The notes under the pieces were generated by a model that worked only from the letters and a program-made list of their open reading frames with translations, was not told the origin of the DNA and did no database searches. A DNA stretch of 64,000 nucleotides from Corynebacterium dentalis (GTDB lineage Bacteria; Actinomycetota; Actinomycetes; Mycobacteriales; Mycobacteriaceae), in NCBI RefSeq assembly GCF_900232865.1, contig NZ_OCTS01000002.1, positions 1 to 64,000 on the forward strand. The letters run 5' to 3'. The translations under genes were made by a program, and so were the position numbers. This document shows, in pieces, positions 54,711 through 63,449 of this stretch; the first letter of the stretch is position 1; every line of letters begins with the position of its first letter.

Positions 54711-56067
54711 ACAGCCTGAACTCACCGACAACGAGCAAGCCGTAGTAGAGGACAGCCCACGGAACCGCCGCTTCAAGTCGTGGCGTAAGCGCCGCCCCTT
54801 CGGCGCTGGCCTGGCCATGATCCTCTCCGGCCTGGTTATGCTCGCCCCCGCTTACCTGTCCTTCAAGGTCTCTAATATCCAGGTGCAGATCTCCACCTTG
54901 TCCGGAGTCTCCACTGCCTTGCTGGGCATCCTGTTGATCACGTGTGGCATTTCCACCTGGACCCGCACGGAAGGCCGCATTCTCACCGGTGTGGCCGCGA
55001 TGGTGCTGGGCATCGTCCCCCTGCCCGCCGCGAACTTCGGCGGCTTCGTTCTGGGCACCATGCTGGCCCTCATCGGAGGTGCAATTTCCTTGTCTTGGGA
55101 CCCCGAAGAACGGTTGAGCCGCAAGGAGCGCAAGCGCCTGCGCGAGAGCGGTTACGAAGACAAGCCCACCGACGAGTCCGCTGATGAAGAGCCGGAAGGA
55201 TTCACTGTAGCGGACGAGGACGAGGTGGCGTCGAACGAAGAATTCGACGACAACCAAACCACCGAAATCCCCACCGTCAACGATCAGGAATCCGCGGCTC
55301 AGGCACCAAAGGGAAGCAGCTTCTTCAAGCGCGGCGGACACGGTGGGGCAACGACGGTCATCGCTGTGCTTACCGCGCTGGCTGTGGGCACCGGCACGCA
55401 CATGTCCAACGCCCAGGCACAGCTGCCCAACCTGCAGTTGCCTGGCATCGACGACGTTTTGCCTAATCAGAACGATCAGCAGCAGAACCCTGACCAGCTG
55501 AACGAGAACCCACTGACGCAGAATCCGGCGCCATCGGCACCGACGGTCCCACATCTACCCGAACTACCAAAGCTGCCGGAGGCTCCGCGCCTACCGGCAC
55601 CGAACCCTAACGCCGAGGTCGATCTGCCGAAAGAATTCTCCGGACTGGCGCTGCCAGAAATCGGCGGCCTCGACACCGCTCAGGGACAAAAGCCTGCCAT
55701 TCGCATCGATTCCGACCGCGTGATCCTGGACAACCTGCGCGTGCGCTTCCCCGGCGATCACGCCATCGGAGTGGACATCTGGCAACGTTTCGGCCCAGGC
55801 CAGATCAGTACGCTGAACGGTAACTTCCACATCATCGTGGCTTCCCTGGACGTCACCCCGCAGCTTGCAGGTGTGCCGCTTCCCTTCGCGGTTCCAGTGA
55901 GTGCGGACGATGTGCCGGAAAACACCGGCAAGGAGCTGAAGAAGATCGGCGCTGGGCTGCCGGACGCTGTTTCCTCGCAAACGGTGATGCTCGACGGTAC
56001 GATGGTAACGTACTACATCTCCGCGGACGACCTCGTCGAAGGCCCCGGAACCACCATTGCGCCTTAA
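54691..56067 (+). CDS. DUF6114-domain membrane/secreted protein
   Basis: A 458-residue protein. The N-terminal ~40 residues are polar with a basic patch (RNRRFKSWRKRRPF). Four hydrophobic helices follow, up to residue ~130 (GLAMILSGLVMLAPAYLSF and later segments), which is DUF6114. Then comes a charged linker, another hydrophobic segment (GGATTVIAVLTALAVGTGTH), a Pro/Asn/Gln-rich stretch and a C-terminal domain with AIRIDSDRVILDNLRVRFP. DUF6230 and DUF6114 genes commonly sit side by side in actinobacteria; their joint function is unknown. GTG 54691 starts it inside the end of the DUF6230 frame; GTG 54700 is an alternative. Confidence 0.8.
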   Translation: MKIVPAKQPELTDNEQAVVEDSPRNRRFKSWRKRRPFGAGLAMILSGLVMLAPAYLSFKVSNIQVQISTLSGVSTALLGILLITCGISTWTRTEGRILTGVAAMVLGIVPLPAANFGGFVLGTMLALIGGAISLSWDPEERLSRKERKRLRESGYEDKPTDESADEEPEGFTVADEDEVASNEEFDDNQTTEIPTVNDQESAAQAPKGSSFFKRGGHGGATTVIAVLTALAVGTGTHMSNAQAQLPNLQLPGIDDVLPNQNDQQQNPDQLNENPLTQNPAPSAPTVPHLPELPKLPEAPRLPAPNPNAEVDLPKEFSGLALPEIGGLDTAQGQKPAIRIDSDRVILDNLRVRFPGDHAIGVDIWQRFGPGQISTLNGNFHIIVASLDVTPQLAGVPLPFAVPVSADDVPENTGKELKKIGAGLPDAVSSQTVMLDGTMVTYYISADDLVEGPGTTIAP

Positions 56068-56086
56068 TTTGTTAGGGAGAATCACC

Positions 56087-56488
56087 ATGGCGAACCCATC
56101 CAACGGATCATGGACCCTACTCACTGGGCTCGCCAATCCTTACCCCGGCGACGCAGAAGCCATCTCGCATCACCCCTATCGCATCCCACGGACTGACGAT
56201 CAGCGAGCAGTACCAAATCTCAAGGTCATTGAACGCCTTGACGGCGCAACCGTGGTTCGCCTGGCATTCCGCCCCGGAGATTCGATGGCGGATCACACGG
56301 CCCCGTCCCCGATTCTCATCTTCGGGCAAGTTGGGGAGATTGCGGTCACGATTTCCGACGACGACGGCGAAACTTCGACAGTTAGCCTTGAGCGAGGAAC
56401 TGCCCTTCACATCGCCGCTAGGAAAGTACACAGCTTGAGCGCAGACAATCCGGCGACCGCGACGCTAGTCATCCTCCAGGCTGATTAA
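56087..56488 (+). CDS. Cupin-like small protein
   Basis: A 133-residue soluble protein with a beta-rich, cupin-like pattern: LRFAFRPGDSMADHTAPSPILIF appears here as VVRLAFRPGDSMADHTAPSP, then GEIAVTISDDDGE, LERGTALHIAARKVHSLSA. The His in MADHTAPS and ARKVHSLS are at places where cupins bind metal. It follows the DUF6114 gene by 19 bases with a GGGAG ribosome site before ATG 56087, so it may share its transcript. No substrate can be inferred. Confidence 0.8.
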   Translation: MANPSNGSWTLLTGLANPYPGDAEAISHHPYRIPRTDDQRAVPNLKVIERLDGATVVRLAFRPGDSMADHTAPSPILIFGQVGEIAVTISDDDGETSTVSLERGTALHIAARKVHSLSADNPATATLVILQAD

Positions 56489-56547
56489 ATTAGGTGACTA
56501 TTGGGCCTTCGTTGCCCCTTCTTTTCCGACGCCAACCTCGCCCCTCT

Positions 56548-56646
56548 TCATACTTCTGTACCAATCCTCAAAGAGGGCGACGCATCTCCGCAGGCCAATG
56601 TGACGCATGTGAACCGCTCAGTGAAGGAATGGTAGGAAAATTTGGA
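56548..56646. repeat. Dispersed ~99-bp element with inverted ends, copy C
   Basis: The left end is identical to copies A and B over 17 bases (TCATACTTCTGTACCAA). The centre AATGTGACGCATGTGAAC closely matches copy B. The right end, near GGAATGGTAGG, is more decayed. There is no AbiEi-like gene beside this copy, so the element can exist on its own. Confidence 0.7.
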
Positions 56647-56750
56647 AGAGCCTGGGTGCAGGCGAGTCGGGCCAAGATTGACCTAGGCGGATGGATCATT
56701 GCTGGCCTGATCACAGGTACCTAAAGGCAGCTATAGATCAAGAAAGCGAA

Positions 56751-56783
56751 AAGTCCCGATCAGCGCGAAGCTGATCGGGACTT
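56751..56783 (-). terminator. Terminator of the initiator tRNA
   Basis: A perfect 14-bp stem, AAGTCCCGATCAGC/GCTGATCGGGACTT, five-base loop, followed on the minus strand by TTTTCG. It lies six bases after the tRNA 3' end. Confidence 0.9.
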
Positions 56784-56788
56784 GAAGT

Positions 56789-56865
56789 TGGTAGCGGGGG
56801 CAGGATTCGAACCTACGACCTCTGGGTTATGAGCCCAGCGAGCTACCGAGCTGCTCCACCCCGCG
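56789..56865 (-). tRNA. Initiator tRNA-fMet (anticodon CAT)
   Basis: A 77-base cloverleaf with encoded CCA. The anticodon loop is CTCATAA within a GGG/CCC-closed anticodon stem, the hallmark of initiator tRNA. Position 1 is C facing U at 72, i.e. unpaired, as required for formylation and for exclusion from elongation. The T-loop is TTCGAAT. It is a single tRNA with its own terminator. Confidence 0.97.
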
Positions 56866-56965
56866 TCGAGTGCTTAACTAGTTCAACCATTTCGATTGCC
56901 CTTGTTAGCGACTCATTTACTCTAACGCAGAGTGGACAAATAGTGAAATCGCCTGCTCAGGAGCA

Positions 56966-59900
56966 CTACTGCTCACGCTGCAAGGCACTCACTGCAGCGT
57001 CCAACTCGTCCAGAGCCTTACCGAATTCCTCGAAGGTGCCATTGGCTCGCGCGTCCTTGACCTTGTCCATGGCCTCACGCACGCGCTGCGCAGCGCTCGA
57101 GTTACCCGTCACAGCCCCGGAGCCATCCTGCTGGTCGTCGGACTGGCTATCGCTGGAGGAATCATCAGAGCCACTGCCCTGACTGTCGTTTTCTTCCTCC
57201 GGCTTGACCACAGAACCGTCGATCTCCTCGAGGTCCGTCGCATTCTGCGGATCAATACCCACCTGATCCAAAGCCTCGGCAATCGTCGGTGCGTAGCCCA
57301 CCTGGCCGTTGTAGGAAACCAACACGCGTAACAGCTTCGGGAACGCAGATTCCTGACCCTTACGCTGCGAGTACACCGGCTCCACGTACAGGATCTGGCC
57401 ATCGCCCACCGGCAGCGTCAGCAAGTTGCCGTTGGTCAGCAGGTTGGTGCCCTCCAGCAAGGAACGCTCACGCGCGATCTCATCAGAGGACATCATCGTG
57501 TCCTGAGCCTGCTTCGGACCCTGAGTCTGCGTACCCGTCGGCAGCACGCGGACGAAGATCTTGCCGTAGGAATCAGATGCTGCATCAGAATCCACCGTCA
57601 TATGAGCAGCCAAGAACTCACGTCGGAGGCCGACGAAAGGCGTGATCATCTGGAAGCTTGCGTCGTTACTCTCAGGATCCTTGGCCACCACGTAGTACGG
57701 AGGCTGCGCCAATTCCTGACGACCCTCCGCGGCGGAAGGATCAGACGGCACGGACCAGAAGGCGTCGTTCTGGAAGAACACGCCAGGATCAGACACGTGG
57801 TACTTGGCGATCAACTCGCGCTGCACCTTGAACAGATCCTCCGGGTAACGCAGGTGAGACATCAGATCTTCAGAAATTTCCGACTTCGGCTTCACCACGT
57901 CAGGGAACGCACCACGCCACGCCTTGAGCACGGGATCCTGCTCGTCGAACTCGTAGAGATCCACGGTTCCGTCGTAGGCATCCACCACGGCCTTAACCGA
58001 GTTGCGGATGTAGCTGACATCGTTGTTGACCAACTGGGTCTGGTTCACGCCATCGGGATTCAGAGCATCCGCAGTGGTATCAGTAAGGGACGTGCGCTCG
58101 GAGTACGGCAGGTTCGTCAGCGTGGTGTAACCATCCACTACCCACTTGATTCGACCATCGACCACCACGGGGTAAGTCTTGGAATCGGTGGTCAGCCACG
58201 GCGCCACCTTGTGCACGCGCTCGCGCGGATCGCGCTCGTAGAGGATCTTGGAATTCTCACCGATGCGGTCAGACAGCAACATGTTCATCGATTCGAAGTT
58301 CGCAGCGAACATCACGCGATTGAAGTAGTTGGAGATATCCGTACCGCCGGAGCCGGTGTAGGTGTAGTTCTCCGTGTCCGTGTCATACTCCACTGGCTCC
58401 TGGCCGGTGGTGCCCACGATGGCATAGTCCGAGTTCGGAGCCTGAGAAGAGGCGATCAGCGGACCGAAGTACACGCGCGGCTGCTCCAGGTCCACCTTGA
58501 GCTCGCCACCTTGTTTGCCCGAGGCGATCGATTGCAGGTCAGCGCGGGTGTATACGGGGAAACCACCACGAGCAGAACCAGCTTCGCGTGCCACCTCGTC
58601 CACCTTGTTCGCCGGTGCCGCGATGAAACCGTTGCCGTGGGTGTAGACCGTGTGGCGGTTCAGCCAGTCATTCTGGTTGCCTGTTAGCGTGTTCGGGTTA
58701 ATCTCGCGCGCAGCCACCACGAAGTCGCGGGTCTCGCCGTCCACCTGGTAGCGGTCGATGCTCAGCTCATCCGGGAAGCCGTAGAAGTTACGCAGCTGTT
58801 GCTGCTGGGTGAAGGTAGGGCTCAGCACCTCTGGATCCAGCAGGCGAACGTTAGACAACGTGGCCTCATCGTTGGCGATCTCCTTGCGCTCTTGCTCTGG
58901 CTTCTCGCCAGTCTGCGCGCCCCAATTGTTTTCATAGGTCACGGCATCATCGCCAATGCCATAGGCTTTGCGCGTGGCCTGGATGTTGCGGGAGATGTAT
59001 TCGCTTTCCTTCTCCGCGCGGTTAGGGCTGACGGAGAACTGCTCCAGAATCATCGGCCAGGCCACGCCCACCACCAAGCTGGAGCCCACCATCAGCGCCG
59101 CAGCCAAGGCTGGCAGGCGCAGGTCGCGCAGCACGATCGTGGAGAAGAACATTGCCGCAACGAACAGGGAGATCACCAGCAGGATGATCTGCGCCGGAAG
59201 CATCGCGTTGATATCGGTGTAGGAGGCGCCGGTGAACGTATCGTGCTGGTTGTTCAGCAACGAGTAGCGGTCAAACCAGTAGTCCACGGCCTTGAGGATC
59301 ATCCATGCGCCCGCGATGATCACCAACTGGCGACGCGCCGGCACGGAGACGGAGGCCTTCTCCCCCACGCGCGGGTTGCCGGTCGTAATGGATCCCAGCA
59401 GGTAGTGGGTCAGTCCGTTGACCACGAATCCCACGATCAGCAGGATGCTCAGCGTGGACAGGATGAACTGCAAGAACGGCAGGTTGAACGCGTAGAAGCT
59501 CAGGTCCTTGTGGAACTGCGGATCCTGCTGACCGAAATCCGTGCCGTTGAAGAACAGCAGCGCCGTGCGCCAGTTGGCCTGCGCGATCAAGCCGGTGATC
59601 AACGCGATGAACACGGGCATGCCCACCAGGAATGGACGCATGTTGTTGCCGATCATGGGCCGGTATTCCGCCAGCGGCGAGGACGATCCCATGGATTCGA
59701 AATCATCCGGGCGCGCCCGGTAGGCCGCGTACACGCACAGCCACGCGATCAGAGCGGCCAGCAAACCGAAGACCGCAAACAGGATTACGCGCGCCACGAT
59801 GACATTGACGAACACCCCCTGGTAGTTCACGCTGCGGAACCATGACCAGTCCACGTAGCTGGAGACGATGACCGGGATGATGAAGAAAGCCAATGCCGCC

Positions 59901-59992
59901 AATCCCACTGCAAAACCGAGCAGTTGAGCTCGGCGATTCGGTCGAGGTGAGGGCGACTTTTTTCCGGCTGGTGGTGGCGGGGTGATGCTCAA
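56966..59992 (-). CDS. UPF0182-family large membrane protein
   Basis: A 1008-residue protein. Seven membrane helices lie in the first ~320 residues (GFAVGLAALAFFIIPVIVSSY to the LAALAAALMVGSS region). A large outer domain of about 570 residues follows (NRAEKESEYISRNIQATRKAYG onward, cited in part as EYISRNIQATRKAYG). The end is an acidic Ser/Asp tail and a short helix. Function is unknown. It is the orthologue-type of Rv3193c and sits next to the YlbL-like gene as in mycobacteria. The frame opens at TTG 59992, with GGAG upstream; a stronger start was not found. Confidence 0.9.
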   Translation of the reverse strand: MSITPPPPAGKKSPSPRPNRRAQLLGFAVGLAALAFFIIPVIVSSYVDWSWFRSVNYQGVFVNVIVARVILFAVFGLLAALIAWLCVYAAYRARPDDFESMGSSSPLAEYRPMIGNNMRPFLVGMPVFIALITGLIAQANWRTALLFFNGTDFGQQDPQFHKDLSFYAFNLPFLQFILSTLSILLIVGFVVNGLTHYLLGSITTGNPRVGEKASVSVPARRQLVIIAGAWMILKAVDYWFDRYSLLNNQHDTFTGASYTDINAMLPAQIILLVISLFVAAMFFSTIVLRDLRLPALAAALMVGSSLVVGVAWPMILEQFSVSPNRAEKESEYISRNIQATRKAYGIGDDAVTYENNWGAQTGEKPEQERKEIANDEATLSNVRLLDPEVLSPTFTQQQQLRNFYGFPDELSIDRYQVDGETRDFVVAAREINPNTLTGNQNDWLNRHTVYTHGNGFIAAPANKVDEVAREAGSARGGFPVYTRADLQSIASGKQGGELKVDLEQPRVYFGPLIASSQAPNSDYAIVGTTGQEPVEYDTDTENYTYTGSGGTDISNYFNRVMFAANFESMNMLLSDRIGENSKILYERDPRERVHKVAPWLTTDSKTYPVVVDGRIKWVVDGYTTLTNLPYSERTSLTDTTADALNPDGVNQTQLVNNDVSYIRNSVKAVVDAYDGTVDLYEFDEQDPVLKAWRGAFPDVVKPKSEISEDLMSHLRYPEDLFKVQRELIAKYHVSDPGVFFQNDAFWSVPSDPSAAEGRQELAQPPYYVVAKDPESNDASFQMITPFVGLRREFLAAHMTVDSDAASDSYGKIFVRVLPTGTQTQGPKQAQDTMMSSDEIARERSLLEGTNLLTNGNLLTLPVGDGQILYVEPVYSQRKGQESAFPKLLRVLVSYNGQVGYAPTIAEALDQVGIDPQNATDLEEIDGSVVKPEEENDSQGSGSDDSSSDSQSDDQQDGSGAVTGNSSAAQRVREAMDKVKDARANGTFEEFGKALDELDAAVSALQREQ

Positions 59993-60135
59993 AGTGGGGA
60001 TCTCTCCTGATCAGCACACGTCGCGAGTCGTAGAGTGTACGGCGTATGCAAAAGTGTTCTTTTCCATAGGATACGTGTGTTTATATTCAGTGCCTAAACA
60101 GGTTTTCCACCGATTCGCGACAGGGAGTCCTCACC

Positions 60136-60681
60136 GTGACCTCAAACCCCGATCTCCACGACATCCGCGTTCTCAATGCCGCGTTGCTCGAGGCCGTTGA
60201 TTTCGTCCAGGCTGAGGGCTGGGATCGTCCGGCGACGTTGTTTGGTTTGGTTCCCCATGCTCTGGTTGCTGATGCGTTGGGTTCTTCGTTTGATGACGAC
60301 GCAAACAACCCCCTGGCCCTGGTTGTGCAGGAAGATGTTCCGGATCATATCCGCCCGGGCTCGGAGGAGCTGGGAGAATTCATCGCTACTGTGCGCTGGC
60401 CGGAACAAGTGGTGGGCGCCATTTTGGCCCAGGAGATTACCTTCGTGAACTCGGCAGACGGCGCGGGCGCGGAGCCTCGCGCGGCGCGTTTGTACTCCGG
60501 TGTGCTCAACGAGGACGGCAGCGGTGCCGAGCGTTCACTGATCCAACTGCGCCCCACGGACCAGGAGATGTCCGAGGACGCCTTCGCTCAAGACAAAGTG
60601 GAGCTGTTGGGTGGCGATGACATCGCCCCCGGCGTGATCGCCACGTTGCGGGCCACCTTCGAAGAGGGCTTCGACGACTAG
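60136..60681 (+). CDS. PPA1309-family protein
   Basis: A 181-residue soluble acidic protein of unknown function: LHDIRVLNAALLEAVDFVQAEGWDRPATLFGLVP near the N-terminus, cited in part as VQAEGWDRPATLFGLVP, and a centre VRWPEQVVGAILAQEI. The blocks WDRP.TLFGLVPT/H and RWPE.V.G match an actinobacterial family usually encoded beside the YlbL-like protease and UPF0182, as here. GTG 60136 has AGGGAG eight bases upstream. It is divergent from the UPF0182 gene. Role unknown. Confidence 0.87.
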   Translation: MTSNPDLHDIRVLNAALLEAVDFVQAEGWDRPATLFGLVPHALVADALGSSFDDDANNPLALVVQEDVPDHIRPGSEELGEFIATVRWPEQVVGAILAQEITFVNSADGAGAEPRAARLYSGVLNEDGSGAERSLIQLRPTDQEMSEDAFAQDKVELLGGDDIAPGVIATLRATFEEGFDD

Positions 60682-60702
60682 TAGCGACGAATAATTCTGC
60701 GG

Positions 60703-61788
60703 CTAGTCCTGGCAGAGGCTGGGCTGACCACCGGAATTAATGGTGTCTAGGTCCTCGATCGCATCGTCGAGCGAATCCACTTCCACCAGCTGCACGTCAT
60801 CCTCGCCCGCGGTCAGTGCCTCCCGGCAGTTGTCCGCTGGCACGAGGAATACCTCTGCACCTGCATCAGCTGCGGCGTGAATCTTATGGGTGATGCCGCC
60901 GATCGGACCAACCGTGCCGGTGCCGTCGATAGTGCCGGTGCCCGCCACGAAGCGCCCACCGGATAGCTCGCCGGGGCTCAACTTATCCACCACAGCCAGG
61001 GAGAACATCAATCCGGCCGATGGACCGCCGACATCCGTGAGGTTGTATTCCACTTTGAGGTCACCTGCAGGCTGGGCTACCGAAGTCACGCCCAGAAACG
61101 CAATTGGGTCATCTTCGCCCTTTTCGCGCAGCTCTTCGGGCATGTCCCCCAGCTGAACGTCCTTGGTGATCTCACGTCCGTGACGGTCGATCGTCAACGT
61201 GACCGTATCTCCCGGTTGATGCTTGCGAATCTCTTCCGCCAAGTCGTCTGGCCGGAATACGTCCTTATCCCCCACCTTGAGGATCACATCGTTGATGTGC
61301 ACCACCCCCGTGGCCGGCGAATCCTTGCTGATGTCCATCACCATGGTCTCCACGGGGCGCTTCAGATAATCCATCGCAGAGATCGTCGCGTTAGATTCGG
61401 ACGCAGCGAAAGCCGCAGCGTTCTTCTCTTGCACTGCCTCTGGGGACTGTCCCGGGGGAAAGACCTGTTCGATGGGTACCAGCACGTCGTCGGTGAATAA
61501 CCAACGACCCAGCGCCTGCGCCAACGTCATGTTCGTGCGCACGGACACGGTGGTCATGTTCAGATTGCCACTGGTTTCATCAGGGGTTTCGCCGGTGATT
61601 TCCACCACGGGCTTACCGTCAACATCTCCCAGAGTGTTGAAAGTGGGTCCCTTACCCTGGGCCGCATAAGGCACAGTCATATCGATATCGGTACCGGGGA
61701 CAGTGGGTAAACCGATCAAAGAGATCAGCATAACCACTGGTAGAGCACCGATAACGACTGTACGGTTGCGTCGATTCCAGAAAGTCAC
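60703..61788 (-). CDS. YlbL-like membrane protease, PDZ plus Lon-type domain
   Basis: A 361-residue protein. One N-terminal membrane helix (VVIGALPVVMLISLIGL), a ~120-residue linker, a PDZ domain (about 150-230, MDISKDSPATGVVHINDVIL) and a C-terminal Lon-like protease domain with the catalytic Ser in DVGGPSAGLMF and Lys in IGGITHKIHAA. The Ser-Lys pair is intact, so it should be active, facing outside. It is the counterpart of Rv3194c. GTG 61788 is chosen because the preceding part of the frame is not hydrophobic or conserved. The target is unknown. Confidence 0.9.
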   Translation of the reverse strand: MTFWNRRNRTVVIGALPVVMLISLIGLPTVPGTDIDMTVPYAAQGKGPTFNTLGDVDGKPVVEITGETPDETSGNLNMTTVSVRTNMTLAQALGRWLFTDDVLVPIEQVFPPGQSPEAVQEKNAAAFAASESNATISAMDYLKRPVETMVMDISKDSPATGVVHINDVILKVGDKDVFRPDDLAEEIRKHQPGDTVTLTIDRHGREITKDVQLGDMPEELREKGEDDPIAFLGVTSVAQPAGDLKVEYNLTDVGGPSAGLMFSLAVVDKLSPGELSGGRFVAGTGTIDGTGTVGPIGGITHKIHAAADAGAEVFLVPADNCREALTAGEDDVQLVEVDSLDDAIEDLDTINSGGQPSLCQD

Positions 61789-61879
61789 CCGAGAAAGCCT
61801 ACCCGTGTTCGCTGAGGGCGCACACTCCCACGCCCATCGAGCACCCAACGAAAAGCAGCCCGCAGGTACGGTTTAAGAC

Positions 61880-63379
61880 ATGAGTAACTTCGGCTTCGGT
61901 TTCAACAACTCGGGCGATGATTCCGACGATGAACGTCGGGGCAACAACAACGAGGGCAATAACAACAACGACGGCTCCGGCAACAACGGTGCCGGTGGTC
62001 CAGGCAACTTCGGCGGCGGACCATTCGGTTTCCTCTTCGGCGGCCCCGGTGGCACCGGCAGCGGAATGAGCTCCGGAAACTTGGGCGATCTCATCAACCA
62101 GTTCGGTTCCATGCTCAGTGGATTCGGCACGGACATGAACTCCGGCAATGGAGAGACCGTCAACTACTCGATGGCCGAGCGCATCGCTCGGCAGAACATC
62201 GGCCAAGCAGCCGGACCGAAGTCCGAGGACACCCAAGCAGTGGCTGAATCCGTGCGCCTCGCCGAACTGTGGCTCGACGAGGCCACCACCCTGCCCGCGG
62301 GCGCGACTGGCTCCGTGGCCTTCGGCCCGACCCAGTGGCTGGAAGAAACCATGCCCACGTGGAAGCGCATCATCACGCCTCTGGCAGAGAAGCTGGGCGA
62401 TGCCTCCCTGTCTGCCATGCCCGAGGAAATGCGCGGACAACTGGGACCGGTTGAATCCATCATGAAGCAGGTCAACAGCATGAACTTTGGCGCACAGCTG
62501 GGCAATACGCTCGGCGAGCTGGCCAAGGGCGTGATCCTATCCACCCAGTGGGGCATGCCGCTGGCCACTGGCCGCACGGCTGCCATCGCCACCGCTCACC
62601 TGGACGAACTATCCAAGAAGCTGGGCGCAGGCAACCGAGAAACCCTGATCTACCTGGCCGCGCGCGAAGCCGCACACCATCGCTTGTTCCAGCACGTGCC
62701 GTGGCTGACCGAGCGCCTGATCCTCGACGTGGAGGAATTCGCCGCCGGACTGACCATCGACACCTCCAAGCTGGACGAGGCTGCACGCGAGTTCAATCCG
62801 GAGATGATGAACGATCCTGCGGCCATGCAGGAGATGATGAACCGATTCCAGAGCCAGGAGATCCAGCCCGAGGTTGTCTCCTCTAACGCCCACGCCCGAC
62901 AGCGCCTAGAGACCAGCCTGTCGCTGGTCGAGGGATGGGTGGACTACGTGGTGGGCTCCGCGTTGGGCTCCCGCATCCCTGAAGCCGCCATGATTGGTGC
63001 TGCGTGGCAGAGCTTCCGCACCAACGGCTCCCCCGCCATGGACAACCTCACCAAGACTCTGGGTATTAGCCTGTCCGCGCCGAAGGCTGCGGAGGCTGCG
63101 GAACTGTGGCGTCGACTCGAAGAGGCTGTGGGCACCGAAAAGCGCGACGCGATCTGGGATCACGCGGATTTCCTGCCCGTCGCCGAGGACCTCGACAATC
63201 CGGCCGCCTTCATTGGCCATGTCACGTTCGACGCAGACGAGATGAAGGACTTCAACCCCATCTCCGAGATCGAGCGCCTGGAGCGCGAGCTGAACCAGGA
63301 CAATTCTGGCGAGGACGACCGCCAGATTGGTTCCGCTGGTGACGATGAGAATGAGGGCGACAACAAAGACGGCGAGTAA
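61880..63379 (+). CDS. DUF2342-family zincin-like protein
   Basis: A 499-residue protein. The first ~60 residues are Asn/Gly-rich low-complexity (NNNEGNNNNDGSGNN). The rest is the DUF2342 fold, with a helix-type zinc motif AAREAAHHRLFQHVPW near residue 265 (E-A-A-H-H) and PTQWLEETMPTWKRI before it. The family is annotated as putative zinc-dependent metalloproteases of unknown substrate. It is divergent from the YlbL-like protease, like Rv3195 and Rv3194c. The C-terminal ~45 residues are acidic. Start ATG 61880. Confidence 0.88.
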   Translation: MSNFGFGFNNSGDDSDDERRGNNNEGNNNNDGSGNNGAGGPGNFGGGPFGFLFGGPGGTGSGMSSGNLGDLINQFGSMLSGFGTDMNSGNGETVNYSMAERIARQNIGQAAGPKSEDTQAVAESVRLAELWLDEATTLPAGATGSVAFGPTQWLEETMPTWKRIITPLAEKLGDASLSAMPEEMRGQLGPVESIMKQVNSMNFGAQLGNTLGELAKGVILSTQWGMPLATGRTAAIATAHLDELSKKLGAGNRETLIYLAAREAAHHRLFQHVPWLTERLILDVEEFAAGLTIDTSKLDEAAREFNPEMMNDPAAMQEMMNRFQSQEIQPEVVSSNAHARQRLETSLSLVEGWVDYVVGSALGSRIPEAAMIGAAWQSFRTNGSPAMDNLTKTLGISLSAPKAAEAAELWRRLEEAVGTEKRDAIWDHADFLPVAEDLDNPAAFIGHVTFDADEMKDFNPISEIERLERELNQDNSGEDDRQIGSAGDDENEGDNKDGE

Positions 63380-63449
63380 CCTGCCGGTCTTGCTAAGCTG
63401 ACTGTGACTTCCGGGGGGATGTCACTGTCACAGGCTTTTTGGGGGAATC

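Larger units (their letters stand above)
56489..56788. other. Gene-free stretch with repeat copy C and tRNA terminator
   Basis: Between the cupin-like gene and tRNA-fMet. It holds a copy of the recurring TGGCGTCGGAAA word (56521-56540, minus strand), the ~99-bp inverted-end element copy C (56548-56646) and the tRNA terminator (56751-56783). No gene is supported. Confidence 0.6.
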